Both the position numbers and the translations under genes were made by a program. Source: an uncultured Bacteroidales bacterium (GTDB lineage: Bacteria; Bacteroidota; Bacteroidia; Bacteroidales; Paludibacteraceae). Taken from it: a DNA stretch of 64,000 nt. The DNA is taken from assembly GCA_902780495.1 (NCBI GenBank), contig CACZFM010000019.1:1-64000 (forward strand), read 5' to 3'. Every line of letters begins with the position of its first letter. Positions within the stretch are counted from its first letter, which is position 1. The notes beneath the pieces are model-generated. The model saw only the letters and a list, made by a program, of their open reading frames with translations. It was not told the origin of the DNA and did no database searches. Shown piece by piece: positions 18,201-26,942 of this stretch.

Positions 18201-21200
18201 CATTCAGTTCTGGCTGATGGATCCGAGCTTGACCAACAGCAGCAACGGTGAATTCCAAGGTGGAGATTTGTATATCAACCTAGGTGATGTGAGTGAAGAT
18301 ATCCTACGTGACGGCAAGAAAGCCTTTGAGCACGGCTTGCCGCTGAATAACTTGGACAAATCCACATTAGACTCCACCATATGGGGATATGTACCGCGAA
18401 CCACAAGTACCACCATTGCATTCTCCAATGAAAGCGGTGCCCGTGAAAAACAAGATGTGGGATTGAACGGATTGAGTACCCAACAAGAATACACCTATAC
18501 TTACAATGGAAAGCAGCCTTATGGAGACTATGTCAATTACCTGCGCCGCCATGTGGCAGCAGATACATTGCGCAAGTGGGAAGATGATCCGTTTTCGCCG
18601 TTGAACACACCTTCCGGCGACCGCTACCACTACTATCGTGGCAGTGATTATGACCAACAAGAAACCCCTGTTCTTCTTCGGTATAAATACATAAACGGAA
18701 CCAACGGGAACTCCCCTTCCAGCAGTGAAAATGCCAACTACGGAACAGCCTATACACTGACACCGGATATCGAAGATATCAATCGCGACAACACACTGAA
18801 CGAGAATGAACGCTACTATGAATACCACATCTCGCTCCATCCGGACATGATGCATGTTGGAATGCAACATATCGCGGAAGAGATGGAAACCGACGTAACG
18901 CTCAAAAATGGAGAAGTGGCCAAGGTGAAATGGTATCAGTTCAAGATTCCCATCAAGGGTGATGATGTTCGCAATATCGGTAATATACGCAACTATAAGT
19001 CCATCCGCTTTATGCGTATGTATCTGACCGGCTGCAAACAGGAGACACATCTGCGTTTCGGCACGCTGGAACTCGTTCGTGGAGATTGGCGCAACTATTC
19101 AAAAGGACTATACGAAAACATCAGTACAGGTCAGCATAACACCACCAATCCTAATAGTCAGTCTTTGTTGGATGTACAATCTATCAGCATTGAGGAAAAC
19201 AATGCCCGTCAGCCGATTAACTATATCCTTCCCCCCGGAATCTCCCGTCAGACAGATCCGGGACAAGCCCAACTGATTGCACAGAACGAACAAGCTTTGG
19301 TATTGCGTGTCAATAATCTGGAGTATAATGATGCATTGGCAGTGTATAAGAACACACTCTTCGACATGCGTAACTACAAACGACTGATGATGTTTGTTCA
19401 TGCCGAGGCCGCAGCAGCAGACCCGGATGCAGAGAAGATTGAAGATAATGACTTGAGTTGCTTCATCCGCCTTGGATCGGACTTGAAGAACAACTACTAT
19501 GAATATGAGATTCCTCTGAAACTGACTCCTTTTGGCACGTACAATAATGACAATGACCGTGACCGCCAGATTGTATGGCCGGCACAAAACTGTTTCGATT
19601 TCCCGTTCTCGGTACTAACTTCGGCCAAGACTGCGCGTAATAAAGCCAAACGTGGCGGGAGCCAAAGTGTCAGCAATGTAACACCGTACGTCATCTACGA
19701 AGGAGAAAACAAAATCACCGTATTGGGCAATCCCTCATTGGCAGAAGTGGAAGTGATAATGATTGGTGTCCGAAACCGCAAAAATACCAAGTCGGGAGGG
19801 GTAAACGGTGAAGTATGGGTAAACGAACTCCGCATGTCCGGCTTTAACGAAGAAGGAGGCGTAGCAGCAACAGGAAATATTGCTCTCGGCATAAGCGATA
19901 TTGCCCAATTGAATGTAAGCGGAAAACTGGAGACGGCAGGCTATGGCAGTATTGACAGCAATGTGCAAACCCGCAATATGGAAAACACCTATCAGGTGAA
20001 TGTGAGTGCTGCATTAGAGGCAGGACGTTTGCTTCCGGAAAAAGCAAAACTGAAGATTCCTTTGTATGTCAGTTACACACATGATCTGGCAACTCCCAAA
20101 TACGATCCCGTGGATCAGGATATTACACTGAAAGAGACATTGGAAACTTTTGATTCCAAACACGAAAAAGACTCCGTAAAAGCCATCGCTAATACAGTGA
20201 AGGATGCTATTAATTTCAGTGTTACAAACCTAAAAGTGGATATTCACTCCAAGAAAAAGAATATGTTTTATGACCCCGCTAACTTCTCTATATCGGCATC
20301 TTACAACCGACAAACAGAATCATCACCGGAGTTAGAAAAGGATATGAATACGGATCATAAAGGGTCGTTCAATTATGCTTATAGTTTCAATCCGCAACCA
20401 TGGGAACCGTTCAAAAAGTTTGATAAAGTGAAGAATGTCAAACTGCTCAGTGAGTTCAACCTTTACTACCTGCCACAATCTTGGGCATTCAACACCAACA
20501 TGCACCGCACTTTTTCGATGCTCAATATGCGTGACTTCAATAGTGCAGACCTCGGAGAAAGCGCAGGCGAAAAAATGCTCCCGTCATTCTCCAAAGACTT
20601 CACATGGGATCGTAATTTCGATTTCAAGTTCGACCTGACAAAGAATCTCAAGTTCACGTTCCATACAGCAATGAACTCCACCGTATATGAAGGTTACTAC
20701 ACGCCGGAAATCATCCGGGACTACGCATTTGAAAATGCGAGTTACGAGGCTTGGCGTGATACCATACGCCGAAGCATGCGTACGTGGGGAACGCCCTATA
20801 CGTATCAACAAGTGTTCACCGCCACATGGAATGTTCCTTTCAACCGCATTCCCTATTTGGACTGCCTGACCGGTAATGCCTCCTATAACGGCACTTACAC
20901 ATGGAATCGTACTGCAGGAACCAACAGCACACAAAATCTCGGCAACACCATCGGTAGCACACGTGCCATGCAAGCGGACGGACAATTGAATTTGGAGACT
21001 CTCTATGGTAAGAGCAACTATTGGAAACAACTGAACCAACGTATGTCAGGCCGCAACCGAAATCGTTCATTCCGCCCCAAGAACTATACACAAGTTCTCT
21101 CTTTGGAAGCAGGAGTACCTGTTGAAATCAACCATCGCCTAAATACTACCGCTTTGCAGATTAGTGTTGTAGATTCCACAGGAAAGAAAATTCCTGTACA

Positions 21201-22758
21201 TTATAAGGCAAAAGACAACACCAGTGGTACTTTGACGAGTAAGGTATCCATAACGAATGCCACACTTACTATGTCCACCCGCAATCCCAATGAGCGAACC
21301 GCTGCTGAAATAACTATGGACTTGGCAGCATATTTCGGCACAATGATTCGCCGAGTACAGGTGACATACCGTCATACACATTCGCTCACAGTGCCCGGAT
21401 TTAATCCTCAAATCGGGTTCTTCGGACAAAAACGTGTAGATAATCTTTATGCCCCCGGATGGGATTTTGCTTTCGGGTTCTTCCCCGATAATTACGTAGA
21501 GAAAGCCAAAGACCGTCATTGGCTGGCACTCTCGTCAGAAGTAGCACAGCCAGCAGGTATGGCAACGACTTCCGATTTCGATATAAAGATTACTCTTGAA
21601 CCATTCCCCGGCTTCAAAATCCAAGTCAATGGGAAACGGTATGAAGCTCATTCCCAGTCTCTACTCTATAGCAATATAGCAGGAGAAGATTATGCATTAC
21701 AGCGTAATGCCACCGGCTCGTTTAATATCACCCAAGTTGCCATTGCCACTGCTTTTGACAAAGTAAAAGGAGCGTCTTCCAACTACTCCAGTAAGACATT
21801 TGATAAATTCCTTGAGAACAGGGCCATTATGGCAGAACGCGTGCAACAACGGTATAACGGTATTGTTTATCCATCGGGAAGTTCCTTTATTCCGGACAGC
21901 CTTGTCGGCAAACCTTATAATCGAAAGTACGGAACCATCAGTGAGAACTCTGCCGATGTACTTGTGCCGACATTCTTGGCGACATACACCGGCGGCAATG
22001 TTATGAAAGCCAAATTCTCACCGTTCTTAGGCTTCTTGCATACATTGCCTAACTGGAGTGTTTCGTTTGATGGATTGGGCAGGTTGCCGTGGATGCGTGA
22101 CCATTTCCGTTCTGTTGTTTTGACACATGCCTATGTCTGCAAATATACTATCGGTTCCTACAGCACTTTCTCCACTTGGACCAATGCCGGTGGAAAAGAC
22201 AACACTATTGGCTTTACAAGAGATGTAACCACAGAGATGCCTATCCCATCTTCCAGTTATGACATCTCATCGGTCAATATACAAGAATCTTTCTCCCCGC
22301 TCATCGGTCTTAACATGACGATGAAAAACTCACTTAACCTCAAGACGGAATACCGTAAACAGCGCAACATTGCCCTCAATATTACTTCTGTTCAACTAAC
22401 CGAAGCATACACAGATGAAATCGTTGTTGGCGCAGGGTATACTGTCAAAGATTTACATTTCGTGGCTAAATCCAAGGATGGAGGGCAGCGCAAAGTTAGC
22501 AATGACCTTAAACTGAATGTTGATTTCAGTTACAAAAACGTAATGACACTCTTGCGTAAAGTGAACGAAAACATTACTCAAGCTTCTTCAGGGAACAAGG
22601 TATTTGGTATCAAACTGAGCGCAGACTACGTTGTTTCTCAAAAAGTGAATATACAACTTTTCTATGACCATGAGGGTACGACACCACTCATTTCCACCTC
22701 CTACCCCATCAAGTCTGATAATGTAGGTATAATTATAAAACTCATGTTAACCCGTTAA
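15247..22758 (+). CDS. sprA: T9SS outer-membrane translocon protein SprA (Sov)
   Basis: At 2,503 residues this is the giant beta-barrel through which type IX substrates leave the outer membrane. It opens with a signal peptide (hydrophobic residues 6-19, ending VSAQ) and continues as beta-rich sequence. The central segment with AYIDDFESTTSAIDVHYPSSW and the repeated GxxNGEVWVNELR-type motif (near 19806) match my memory of the SprA family. The start codon must be TTG at 15247: the ruvA stop lies in frame at 15241-15243, and no ATG precedes the signal peptide. Spacing suggests cotranscription with ruvA; ruvA is also close to sov in Porphyromonas gingivalis. Cargo in this window includes the protein at 2-1075 and perhaps the LRR proteins. 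Confidence 0.95.
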   Translation: MRRSSFILFLLTILLTTVSAQNVPEREPQKARQDSVQQADTIGKIVADELPNATNGTETVVEYQPETGYYLVRTKAGNLDITTPLLMSEEEYKDYAEKQFIHKYWQTKLSEVEHNNEKKFDITDMKFNIGPADKVFGPGGVQLKLQGNAELMFAFKHQFVDNPSLTKQSKNNNIFDFDEKLQVSVNGKVGERLNFNMSYNTEASFSFDQQNIKIAYKGQDDDIIQSIEAGNVSLDLPSNLIRGSQALFGMKTNLKFGRLKVQAVISQQNSSAQEVKSEGGAQLTKFEVKADNYDENRHFFLNYYFRDRFEQATSTLPYITSGVTINRIEVWVTNRRGTYDQARNLTAFVDLGENKREHLNDPTLAIPAQETGMPSNQSNRLYEKLLGMGSSIRDISQVATILQAEPNWIGGEDYEKIESARLLSSGEYSLNAALGFISLKTSLNQDEVLAVAYEYTYGGKVYQVGEFSTDKLTEQQQGAAAPALILKMLKPSNNAPHHYVEARAGERYGTWDLMMKNIYNLGATSMSSDKFELYVMYRNDSIGTELQYLLDGPIKGKQLLRVMNADRLDSRNNAAPDGRFDYVEGYTAFSSTGRIMFPVLEPFGSHLAAQLGNDPALVSKYCFPELYDSTLINAQELSEKNKFTLQGRYKGSNSSEIRLNAMNVPRGSVKVTAGGATLVENVDYTVDYAMGIVTIINQSILDAGTAVNVQLENQSTFSMLRKGLYGAHLEYEFNKDFSIGGSIMYMHEKPLTTKVNAGSEPLSNTIWGLNLNYKTEMHWLSNALDQIPWITATQPSTFQIGAEFAHLIPGHTKDVGSAGTAYIDDFESTTSAIDVHYPSSWVLASTPAHPAEGGVGTFYEDAQLSNNTEYNRHRAHLAWYAVDPIFGYPQTNTPSHIKNDPNAMSDHRTRIIYEQELYPNKEVLASEDTRMNVLNLSFYPSERGQYNIDTTRITPEGRLAEPEKNWGGIMRAIDNTDFERANIEYIQFWLMDPSLTNSSNGEFQGGDLYINLGDVSEDILRDGKKAFEHGLPLNNLDKSTLDSTIWGYVPRTTSTTIAFSNESGAREKQDVGLNGLSTQQEYTYTYNGKQPYGDYVNYLRRHVAADTLRKWEDDPFSPLNTPSGDRYHYYRGSDYDQQETPVLLRYKYINGTNGNSPSSSENANYGTAYTLTPDIEDINRDNTLNENERYYEYHISLHPDMMHVGMQHIAEEMETDVTLKNGEVAKVKWYQFKIPIKGDDVRNIGNIRNYKSIRFMRMYLTGCKQETHLRFGTLELVRGDWRNYSKGLYENISTGQHNTTNPNSQSLLDVQSISIEENNARQPINYILPPGISRQTDPGQAQLIAQNEQALVLRVNNLEYNDALAVYKNTLFDMRNYKRLMMFVHAEAAAADPDAEKIEDNDLSCFIRLGSDLKNNYYEYEIPLKLTPFGTYNNDNDRDRQIVWPAQNCFDFPFSVLTSAKTARNKAKRGGSQSVSNVTPYVIYEGENKITVLGNPSLAEVEVIMIGVRNRKNTKSGGVNGEVWVNELRMSGFNEEGGVAATGNIALGISDIAQLNVSGKLETAGYGSIDSNVQTRNMENTYQVNVSAALEAGRLLPEKAKLKIPLYVSYTHDLATPKYDPVDQDITLKETLETFDSKHEKDSVKAIANTVKDAINFSVTNLKVDIHSKKKNMFYDPANFSISASYNRQTESSPELEKDMNTDHKGSFNYAYSFNPQPWEPFKKFDKVKNVKLLSEFNLYYLPQSWAFNTNMHRTFSMLNMRDFNSADLGESAGEKMLPSFSKDFTWDRNFDFKFDLTKNLKFTFHTAMNSTVYEGYYTPEIIRDYAFENASYEAWRDTIRRSMRTWGTPYTYQQVFTATWNVPFNRIPYLDCLTGNASYNGTYTWNRTAGTNSTQNLGNTIGSTRAMQADGQLNLETLYGKSNYWKQLNQRMSGRNRNRSFRPKNYTQVLSLEAGVPVEINHRLNTTALQISVVDSTGKKIPVHYKAKDNTSGTLTSKVSITNATLTMSTRNPNERTAAEITMDLAAYFGTMIRRVQVTYRHTHSLTVPGFNPQIGFFGQKRVDNLYAPGWDFAFGFFPDNYVEKAKDRHWLALSSEVAQPAGMATTSDFDIKITLEPFPGFKIQVNGKRYEAHSQSLLYSNIAGEDYALQRNATGSFNITQVAIATAFDKVKGASSNYSSKTFDKFLENRAIMAERVQQRYNGIVYPSGSSFIPDSLVGKPYNRKYGTISENSADVLVPTFLATYTGGNVMKAKFSPFLGFLHTLPNWSVSFDGLGRLPWMRDHFRSVVLTHAYVCKYTIGSYSTFSTWTNAGGKDNTIGFTRDVTTEMPIPSSSYDISSVNIQESFSPLIGLNMTMKNSLNLKTEYRKQRNIALNITSVQLTEAYTDEIVVGAGYTVKDLHFVAKSKDGGQRKVSNDLKLNVDFSYKNVMTLLRKVNENITQASSGNKVFGIKLSADYVVSQKVNIQLFYDHEGTTPLISTSYPIKSDNVGIIIKLMLTR

Positions 22759-22762
22759 TGCT

Positions 22763-23995
22763 ATGTTGCTCAATTATATTTTTATAGCCCTTATCCTCCT
22801 CGCAGTGATAGCAGGATTGATACAATGCTTTCTTACCGGTGACACATCTATTTTCTCGGAGATTCTCAATTCTACGTTCTCTAATGCCAAAACCGGATTC
22901 GAAATTTCGATTGGGCTAACAGGTGTTCTCTCCCTGTGGATGGGTATTATGAAGATAGGAGAAAGAGGAGGAGTCGTAGCCGGAATGTCCCGTGTTGTCA
23001 GCCCCTTTTTTACGCGTCTTTTCCCTAATTTACCCAAAGGACATCCTGCTTTCGGGTCAATGCTAATGAATCTTTCTGCCACAATGCTCGGCATTGACAA
23101 CGCAGCCACGCCGCTTGGTCTGCAAGCCATGCGCGAAATGCAAGAAACCAATCCCGACAAGGAGAAAGCCAGCAATGCAATGATTATGTTTATGGTTCTC
23201 GTTACCAGCGGTTTGACCTTGGTACCCGTTTCCATTATGACATACCGAGCACAATTAGGGGCTGCCAATCCTGCAGATGTATTTCTTCCTATCCTATTGG
23301 CAACTTATTTTGCAGTGATAGCCGGTATTATCAGTGTATCCATTGCTCAGAAAATCCGATTATGGGATTCTGTCATATTGTCCACCCTTGGCGGCATAAC
23401 CGCTTTCGTCGGACTCATTATTTGGGCAGCGCTCTCATTTCCACAAGAAGTGGTCAGTCGCTGGTCAGCATTCGCAGCAGCAGCATTGCTTTTAGGGGTC
23501 ATCTGCTGGTTCGTAATAAGCGGCATGGTACGCAAAATCAATGTCTATGAGGCTTTTATCGAGGGGGCAAAGGATGGTTTCAAAACGGCTATAGGTATTA
23601 TTCCATATCTCATTGCCATTCTGGTGGCAGTGGGAATGTTTCGTGCCAGCGGTTGTATGCAATGGTTAGTAGACGGTATCGGTTGGCTCGCAGGTCTCTG
23701 CGGTTTGAACACAGATTTCGTCCCTGCCCTTCCAACAGCACTGATGCGGCCATTAAGCGGTAGTGGTGCCCGTGGTTTGATGGTGGATGCCATGATGCAA
23801 TACGGCGCTGATAGTTTTGTCGGTCGTCTTGTCAGTATCGTTCAAGGATCCACTGACACAACATTCTATATCCTTGCAGTGTATTTTGGCAGTGTACATA
23901 TCCGTGACACCCGCTACGCGGTTGCTTGTGCACTGATTGCTGATTTCTTTGGTATTCTGGCTGCCATCCTTTTAGGTTACCTTTTCTTCCACTAA
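22763..23995 (+). CDS. SpmA/SpmB-like membrane protein (two nucleoside-recognition domains)
   Basis: A 410-residue integral membrane protein with about ten hydrophobic segments. Its halves match the spore maturation proteins SpmA (residues 1-200, with SLWMGIMKIGERGGVV and LGIDNAATPLGLQAM) and SpmB (residues 230-410, with GAKDGFKTAIGIIPYL and LSGSGARGLMVD), here fused. The domain is also called nucleoside recognition or Gate. Such fused proteins occur in non-sporulating Bacteroidota; the transported substrate is not known. It begins 4 nt after sprA and ends 6 nt before ybeY. Confidence 0.85.
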   Translation: MLLNYIFIALILLAVIAGLIQCFLTGDTSIFSEILNSTFSNAKTGFEISIGLTGVLSLWMGIMKIGERGGVVAGMSRVVSPFFTRLFPNLPKGHPAFGSMLMNLSATMLGIDNAATPLGLQAMREMQETNPDKEKASNAMIMFMVLVTSGLTLVPVSIMTYRAQLGAANPADVFLPILLATYFAVIAGIISVSIAQKIRLWDSVILSTLGGITAFVGLIIWAALSFPQEVVSRWSAFAAAALLLGVICWFVISGMVRKINVYEAFIEGAKDGFKTAIGIIPYLIAILVAVGMFRASGCMQWLVDGIGWLAGLCGLNTDFVPALPTALMRPLSGSGARGLMVDAMMQYGADSFVGRLVSIVQGSTDTTFYILAVYFGSVHIRDTRYAVACALIADFFGILAAILLGYLFFH

Positions 23996-24001
23996 ACTCT
24001 C

Positions 24002-24424
24002 ATGATTGTTTTCCATACAGAAAATACAGACTTACCTCCTTTTATTGACAGAGAAAGAGTCAAACTAACCCAATGGATTTCCGCAGTTGCAGCTCACTAT
24101 GGTTTCGGTATAGGAGAGATTCATTATATTTTGTGTAACGATGAGCGCATATTGGAGGTAAACCGCCAATTTCTGCAACATGATTATTATACAGATGTCA
24201 TTACGTTTGACTACAGCACCGCATCCCGTATTACCGGCGATATTTATATCTCTATAGATACCGTTCAAAGCAATGCCGAAGAAACAGGATGTTCGTTTGA
24301 GCAAGAATTGTGCCGTATCCTTATCCATGGCGTACTGCATCTTACAGGGCAAGCCGATAAGACTCCTGAAACGAAAGCAGTGATGACCCAAAAAGAGGAT
24401 TATGCACTTTCTTTACTTTCCTAA
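24002..24424 (+). CDS. ybeY: Endoribonuclease YbeY (rRNA maturation factor)
   Basis: Metal-dependent RNase needed for 16S rRNA 3' processing and ribosome quality control. The metal site appears as IHGVLHLTGQADKTPE: two His of the usual H-x3-H-x5-H motif are present, and Asp takes the place of the third His. From memory this Asp form is usual for YbeY of this phylum, so it need not mean loss of activity. ORF length 140 residues. Its last 12 nt overlap the end of the convergent nucleotidyltransferase gene. Confidence 0.9.
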   Translation: MIVFHTENTDLPPFIDRERVKLTQWISAVAAHYGFGIGEIHYILCNDERILEVNRQFLQHDYYTDVITFDYSTASRITGDIYISIDTVQSNAEETGCSFEQELCRILIHGVLHLTGQADKTPETKAVMTQKEDYALSLLS

Positions 24425-25135
24425 AGACAAGGCAAATTCTTCTGCCTCCTGCAAACAGTCAATCTTTCCCACATCCATCATGTGATAGTCTTGCGGCACA
24501 TAAGCATGCAGCCGAAGCGTTTGGCATTGAGAAAGATAGAAATCAATCATAGAAAACACCGTATCCGGCATGTCACACAGTCGCTGAAGAGCCTCTGTTG
24601 AGAGAATCTGCATACCAGAAAAAGCAAGGTGACGACCGTCCTGCAACCTGATTTCTCCTGTCTTTAGATTGGTCCAACCACATAAACAGCCATCCTCTCC
24701 AAAGCATAAGTAACGTTGGGTCGTCCGAGGGCTTACCACCAACAAACTCTCACCTATCGTTTCGTATTGACGAATAAGGGCATGTACATCTATATTGCTC
24801 AAAATATCCACATTGCAAGCCAACACAGGTTCCCTGCCATCGCCAAGCAATGCCAATGCATTCTTCAAACCTCCTCCTGTGTCCAGCAAATGTTTCCGTT
24901 CGTCGGAAATCTTCACACGACATCCCTGCGGACAATGTTCGGAAATATATTCTATAATCTGTTCCGGCAGATGATGAACATTCACTACTATATCCCGAAT
25001 ACCTGCGTCCATCAATTTCTCCAATTGCCAACGCAGTAAAGGTTTCCCAGCCAAAGGTACCAAAGCCTTCGGCATCCGGTCCGTCAACGGTTTAAGGCGC
25101 GTACCAAAACCGGCAGCAAAAATCATTGCTTTCAT
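24413..25135 (-). CDS. Sugar-1-phosphate nucleotidyltransferase, MurU-like
   Basis: NTP-transferase fold with the signature MIFAAGFGTRLKPLTDRMPKA at the N-terminus (G-rich loop and catalytic Lys), a VNVHHL segment, a DTGGGLKNAL substrate loop and NVDIL, where Asp is the likely metal ligand. It most resembles MurU, which makes UDP-N-acetylmuramate from MurNAc-1-phosphate in the recycling route known from Pseudomonas putida; a general mannose-1-phosphate guanylyltransferase is the alternative. The start codon overlaps the stop of the upstream kinase gene by 4 nt (ATGA). MurU works directly after the AmgK kinase, so the pairing supports a cell-wall recycling role. Confidence 0.8.
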   Translation of the reverse strand: MKAMIFAAGFGTRLKPLTDRMPKALVPLAGKPLLRWQLEKLMDAGIRDIVVNVHHLPEQIIEYISEHCPQGCRVKISDERKHLLDTGGGLKNALALLGDGREPVLACNVDILSNIDVHALIRQYETIGESLLVVSPRTTQRYLCFGEDGCLCGWTNLKTGEIRLQDGRHLAFSGMQILSTEALQRLCDMPDTVFSMIDFYLSQCQTLRLHAYVPQDYHMMDVGKIDCLQEAEEFALSLGK

Positions 25136-26622
25136 TGTGTACCCCCTTCTTTTTCGGATACATTCCTCGCCGGCAATTCTCGCTCCATATCTTGTTCGCG
25201 GTGAATCAATTGTACCTCTACACCATATTTCTCATTCAAGTGTACTGCCATTTTCTCGGCCGCATACACCGATCGGTGTTGCCCTCCGGTACAGCCAAAG
25301 CAAACCATCAAATTCCGGAAACCACGCTCTATATAACGTTTAACACTGGCATCCACAAGTTGATAGGCCGATTCCAGGAACTTCAGTAGTTCACCATCCT
25401 CCTCTATAAAACGGATTACCGGTTCGTCCATTCCCGTCATAAAATTGTAACGCTCATACTTTCCCGGATTATTCACTGCGCGACAATCGAATACAAATCC
25501 ACCTCCGTTTCCACTATCATCTGCAGGTATTCCTTTTTTGTATGAGAAACTATATATTTTCACTACAAGAGGCTTACGGATATTCACTTCCTTAAACTGC
25601 TTCATCTCTGTCATTTTATGCAGCACTTCTACCAGATACGGATAATCCTCTGATGCTGAATGCAACATCTGACGCAGGTTTTCAATGGCAAACGGGATAG
25701 ACTGTAAGAAATGAGGCTTTTTCTCAAAATAGCCACGGAATCCGTATGCCCCCAACACTTGCATGGTACGGAACAATACAAAATGTCGTAACGTATGCCT
25801 AAACACTTTTCTATCTATAGGCATCAAGTGCTGCAATTCATCCAGATATTCATCAATCAGTTCCTGACGCAATTCCTCACTATAATTGGCCTTTGCTTGC
25901 CACAAGAAAGATGCCACATCATAGTAAACCGGCCCCTTGCGTCCTCCCTGGAAGTCAATAAAATACGGCATCAATTGTCCATTTTCATCATGCAACATCA
26001 CATTGCGTGACTGAAAATCACGGTACATAAATGCTTTCTGATCTGCTTGTAGAAGGATCATTGCAAGGCGGTCGAACTCATCTTCCAATTTATCTTCTTG
26101 AAACTCCATGCCTGTGGCTTTCAAGAAGCAGTATTTGAAATAGTTCAAGTCCCATAATACACTGCGCAGATTAAACTCCGGCTGCGGATAACATTTGGCA
26201 AAATCAAAGTTCTCTGCCCCCTTAATCTGGAAACGGGCAAGCGTTCGCATTGTACGGCGGAGCACCTGTTTTTCCTCTTCCGAGAAAACGCCTGTCTTAC
26301 GGCCAGCGGCAATATAGTCAAACAGCGACAAATCGCCCAAGTCCTCCTGCAAATAGCACATGTTATCATCACTTACAGCGACAACTTCGGGCACAGGCAA
26401 TCCATTCCGACGGAAATGCTGTGCCATATACAGAAAAGCATTATTTTCTTCCTCCGATGTTCCTTGTACACCGATTAAACTGATAGAAGAAGAATTAGTA
26501 TCGACGTTATCACTCATTATTCTGCAATAACGACGATTGCTGCCGGAGTTGTTTAGCGGAGTTATTTCACCCGCCATCTTGCCTGTGGCTTGGCGGAAAA
26601 GGAGATTGAGTGTTTGCGACAT
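25132..26622 (-). CDS. Fusion: AmgK-like sugar kinase plus RapZ C-terminal domain
   Basis: Residues 1-345 are an aminoglycoside-phosphotransferase-like kinase: SGSNRRYCRI loop, LQEDLGDLSLFDYI hinge, catalytic MYRDFQSRNVML and metal-binding FIDFQGG. This matches AmgK, which phosphorylates MurNAc or GlcNAc at the anomeric position. Residues about 355-485 match the C-terminal domain of RapZ (SFSYKKGIP, FVFDCRAVNNPG, TGMDEPV, GCTGGQHRSVY). In E. coli that domain senses glucosamine-6-phosphate and binds small RNA. The RapZ N-terminal P-loop domain is missing. The fusion suggests amino-sugar sensing joined to cell-wall sugar recycling; that is inference. It is coupled to the MurU-like gene by an ATGA overlap. 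Confidence 0.87.
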   Translation of the reverse strand: MSQTLNLLFRQATGKMAGEITPLNNSGSNRRYCRIMSDNVDTNSSSISLIGVQGTSEEENNAFLYMAQHFRRNGLPVPEVVAVSDDNMCYLQEDLGDLSLFDYIAAGRKTGVFSEEEKQVLRRTMRTLARFQIKGAENFDFAKCYPQPEFNLRSVLWDLNYFKYCFLKATGMEFQEDKLEDEFDRLAMILLQADQKAFMYRDFQSRNVMLHDENGQLMPYFIDFQGGRKGPVYYDVASFLWQAKANYSEELRQELIDEYLDELQHLMPIDRKVFRHTLRHFVLFRTMQVLGAYGFRGYFEKKPHFLQSIPFAIENLRQMLHSASEDYPYLVEVLHKMTEMKQFKEVNIRKPLVVKIYSFSYKKGIPADDSGNGGGFVFDCRAVNNPGKYERYNFMTGMDEPVIRFIEEDGELLKFLESAYQLVDASVKRYIERGFRNLMVCFGCTGGQHRSVYAAEKMAVHLNEKYGVEVQLIHREQDMERELPARNVSEKEGGTQ

Positions 26623-26675
26623 TGCTCTATATCGTTTGAGGCGTAGCTCTGGTTATATTTGTTTCTTAATGGCTA

Positions 26676-26707
26676 CAAAGTTACTCTTTTTTGCTGACTT
26701 GACCAAA
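26676..26707 (-). promoter_or_regulatory. Promoter of kinase-nucleotidyltransferase operon
   Basis: On the minus strand TTTG (26704-26707), 20 nt, TAACTTTG (26676-26683). Confidence 0.6.
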
Positions 26708-26743
26708 AAAAATCGTCTTTTTTCGAAAAAAACATCGGAAAAA

Positions 26744-26775
26744 TTTGGTCATATCAAAAAAAAGCAGTACTTTTG
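26744..26775 (+). promoter_or_regulatory. Promoter of tRNA-Lys
   Basis: TTTG 26744-26747, 20 nt, TACTTTTG 26768-26775. The span from TTTGGT to GCACCCGCTTT is almost identical to the tRNA-Gly promoter at 37304-37335. Confidence 0.75.
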
Positions 26776-26801
26776 CACCCGCTTTGGAAAAAAGAGTGTT
26801 T

Positions 26802-26874
26802 GTCTCCCTAGCTCAGTTGGTAGAGCAACTGACTCTTAATCAGTGGGTCGAGGGTTCGAGTCCCTCGGGGGACA
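26802..26874 (+). tRNA. tRNA-Lys (anticodon CTT)
   Basis: Acceptor GTCTCCC with GGGGGAC, D-arm TAGCTCAGTTGGTAGAGCA, anticodon loop ACTCTTAAT region with CTT, T-arm GGTTCGAGTCC, discriminator A. Confidence 0.95.
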
Positions 26875-26887
26875 CAAGGTGATATTC

Positions 26888-26922
26888 AAGGAGTTACGAT
26901 GGTTTCGGACTCCTTATTTTGT
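26888..26922 (+). terminator. Terminator after tRNA-Lys
   Basis: AAGGAGT (26888-26894) pairs with ACTCCTT (26909-26915), followed by ATTTTGT. Confidence 0.6.
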
Positions 26923-26942
26923 AACAAAAATACCCTATAGAT

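Noticed and set aside
24340..24395. Inactive YbeY because one metal-binding His is Asp
   Set aside because: As far as I recall, YbeY of this phylum normally shows this change, so it is not evidence of loss of function.
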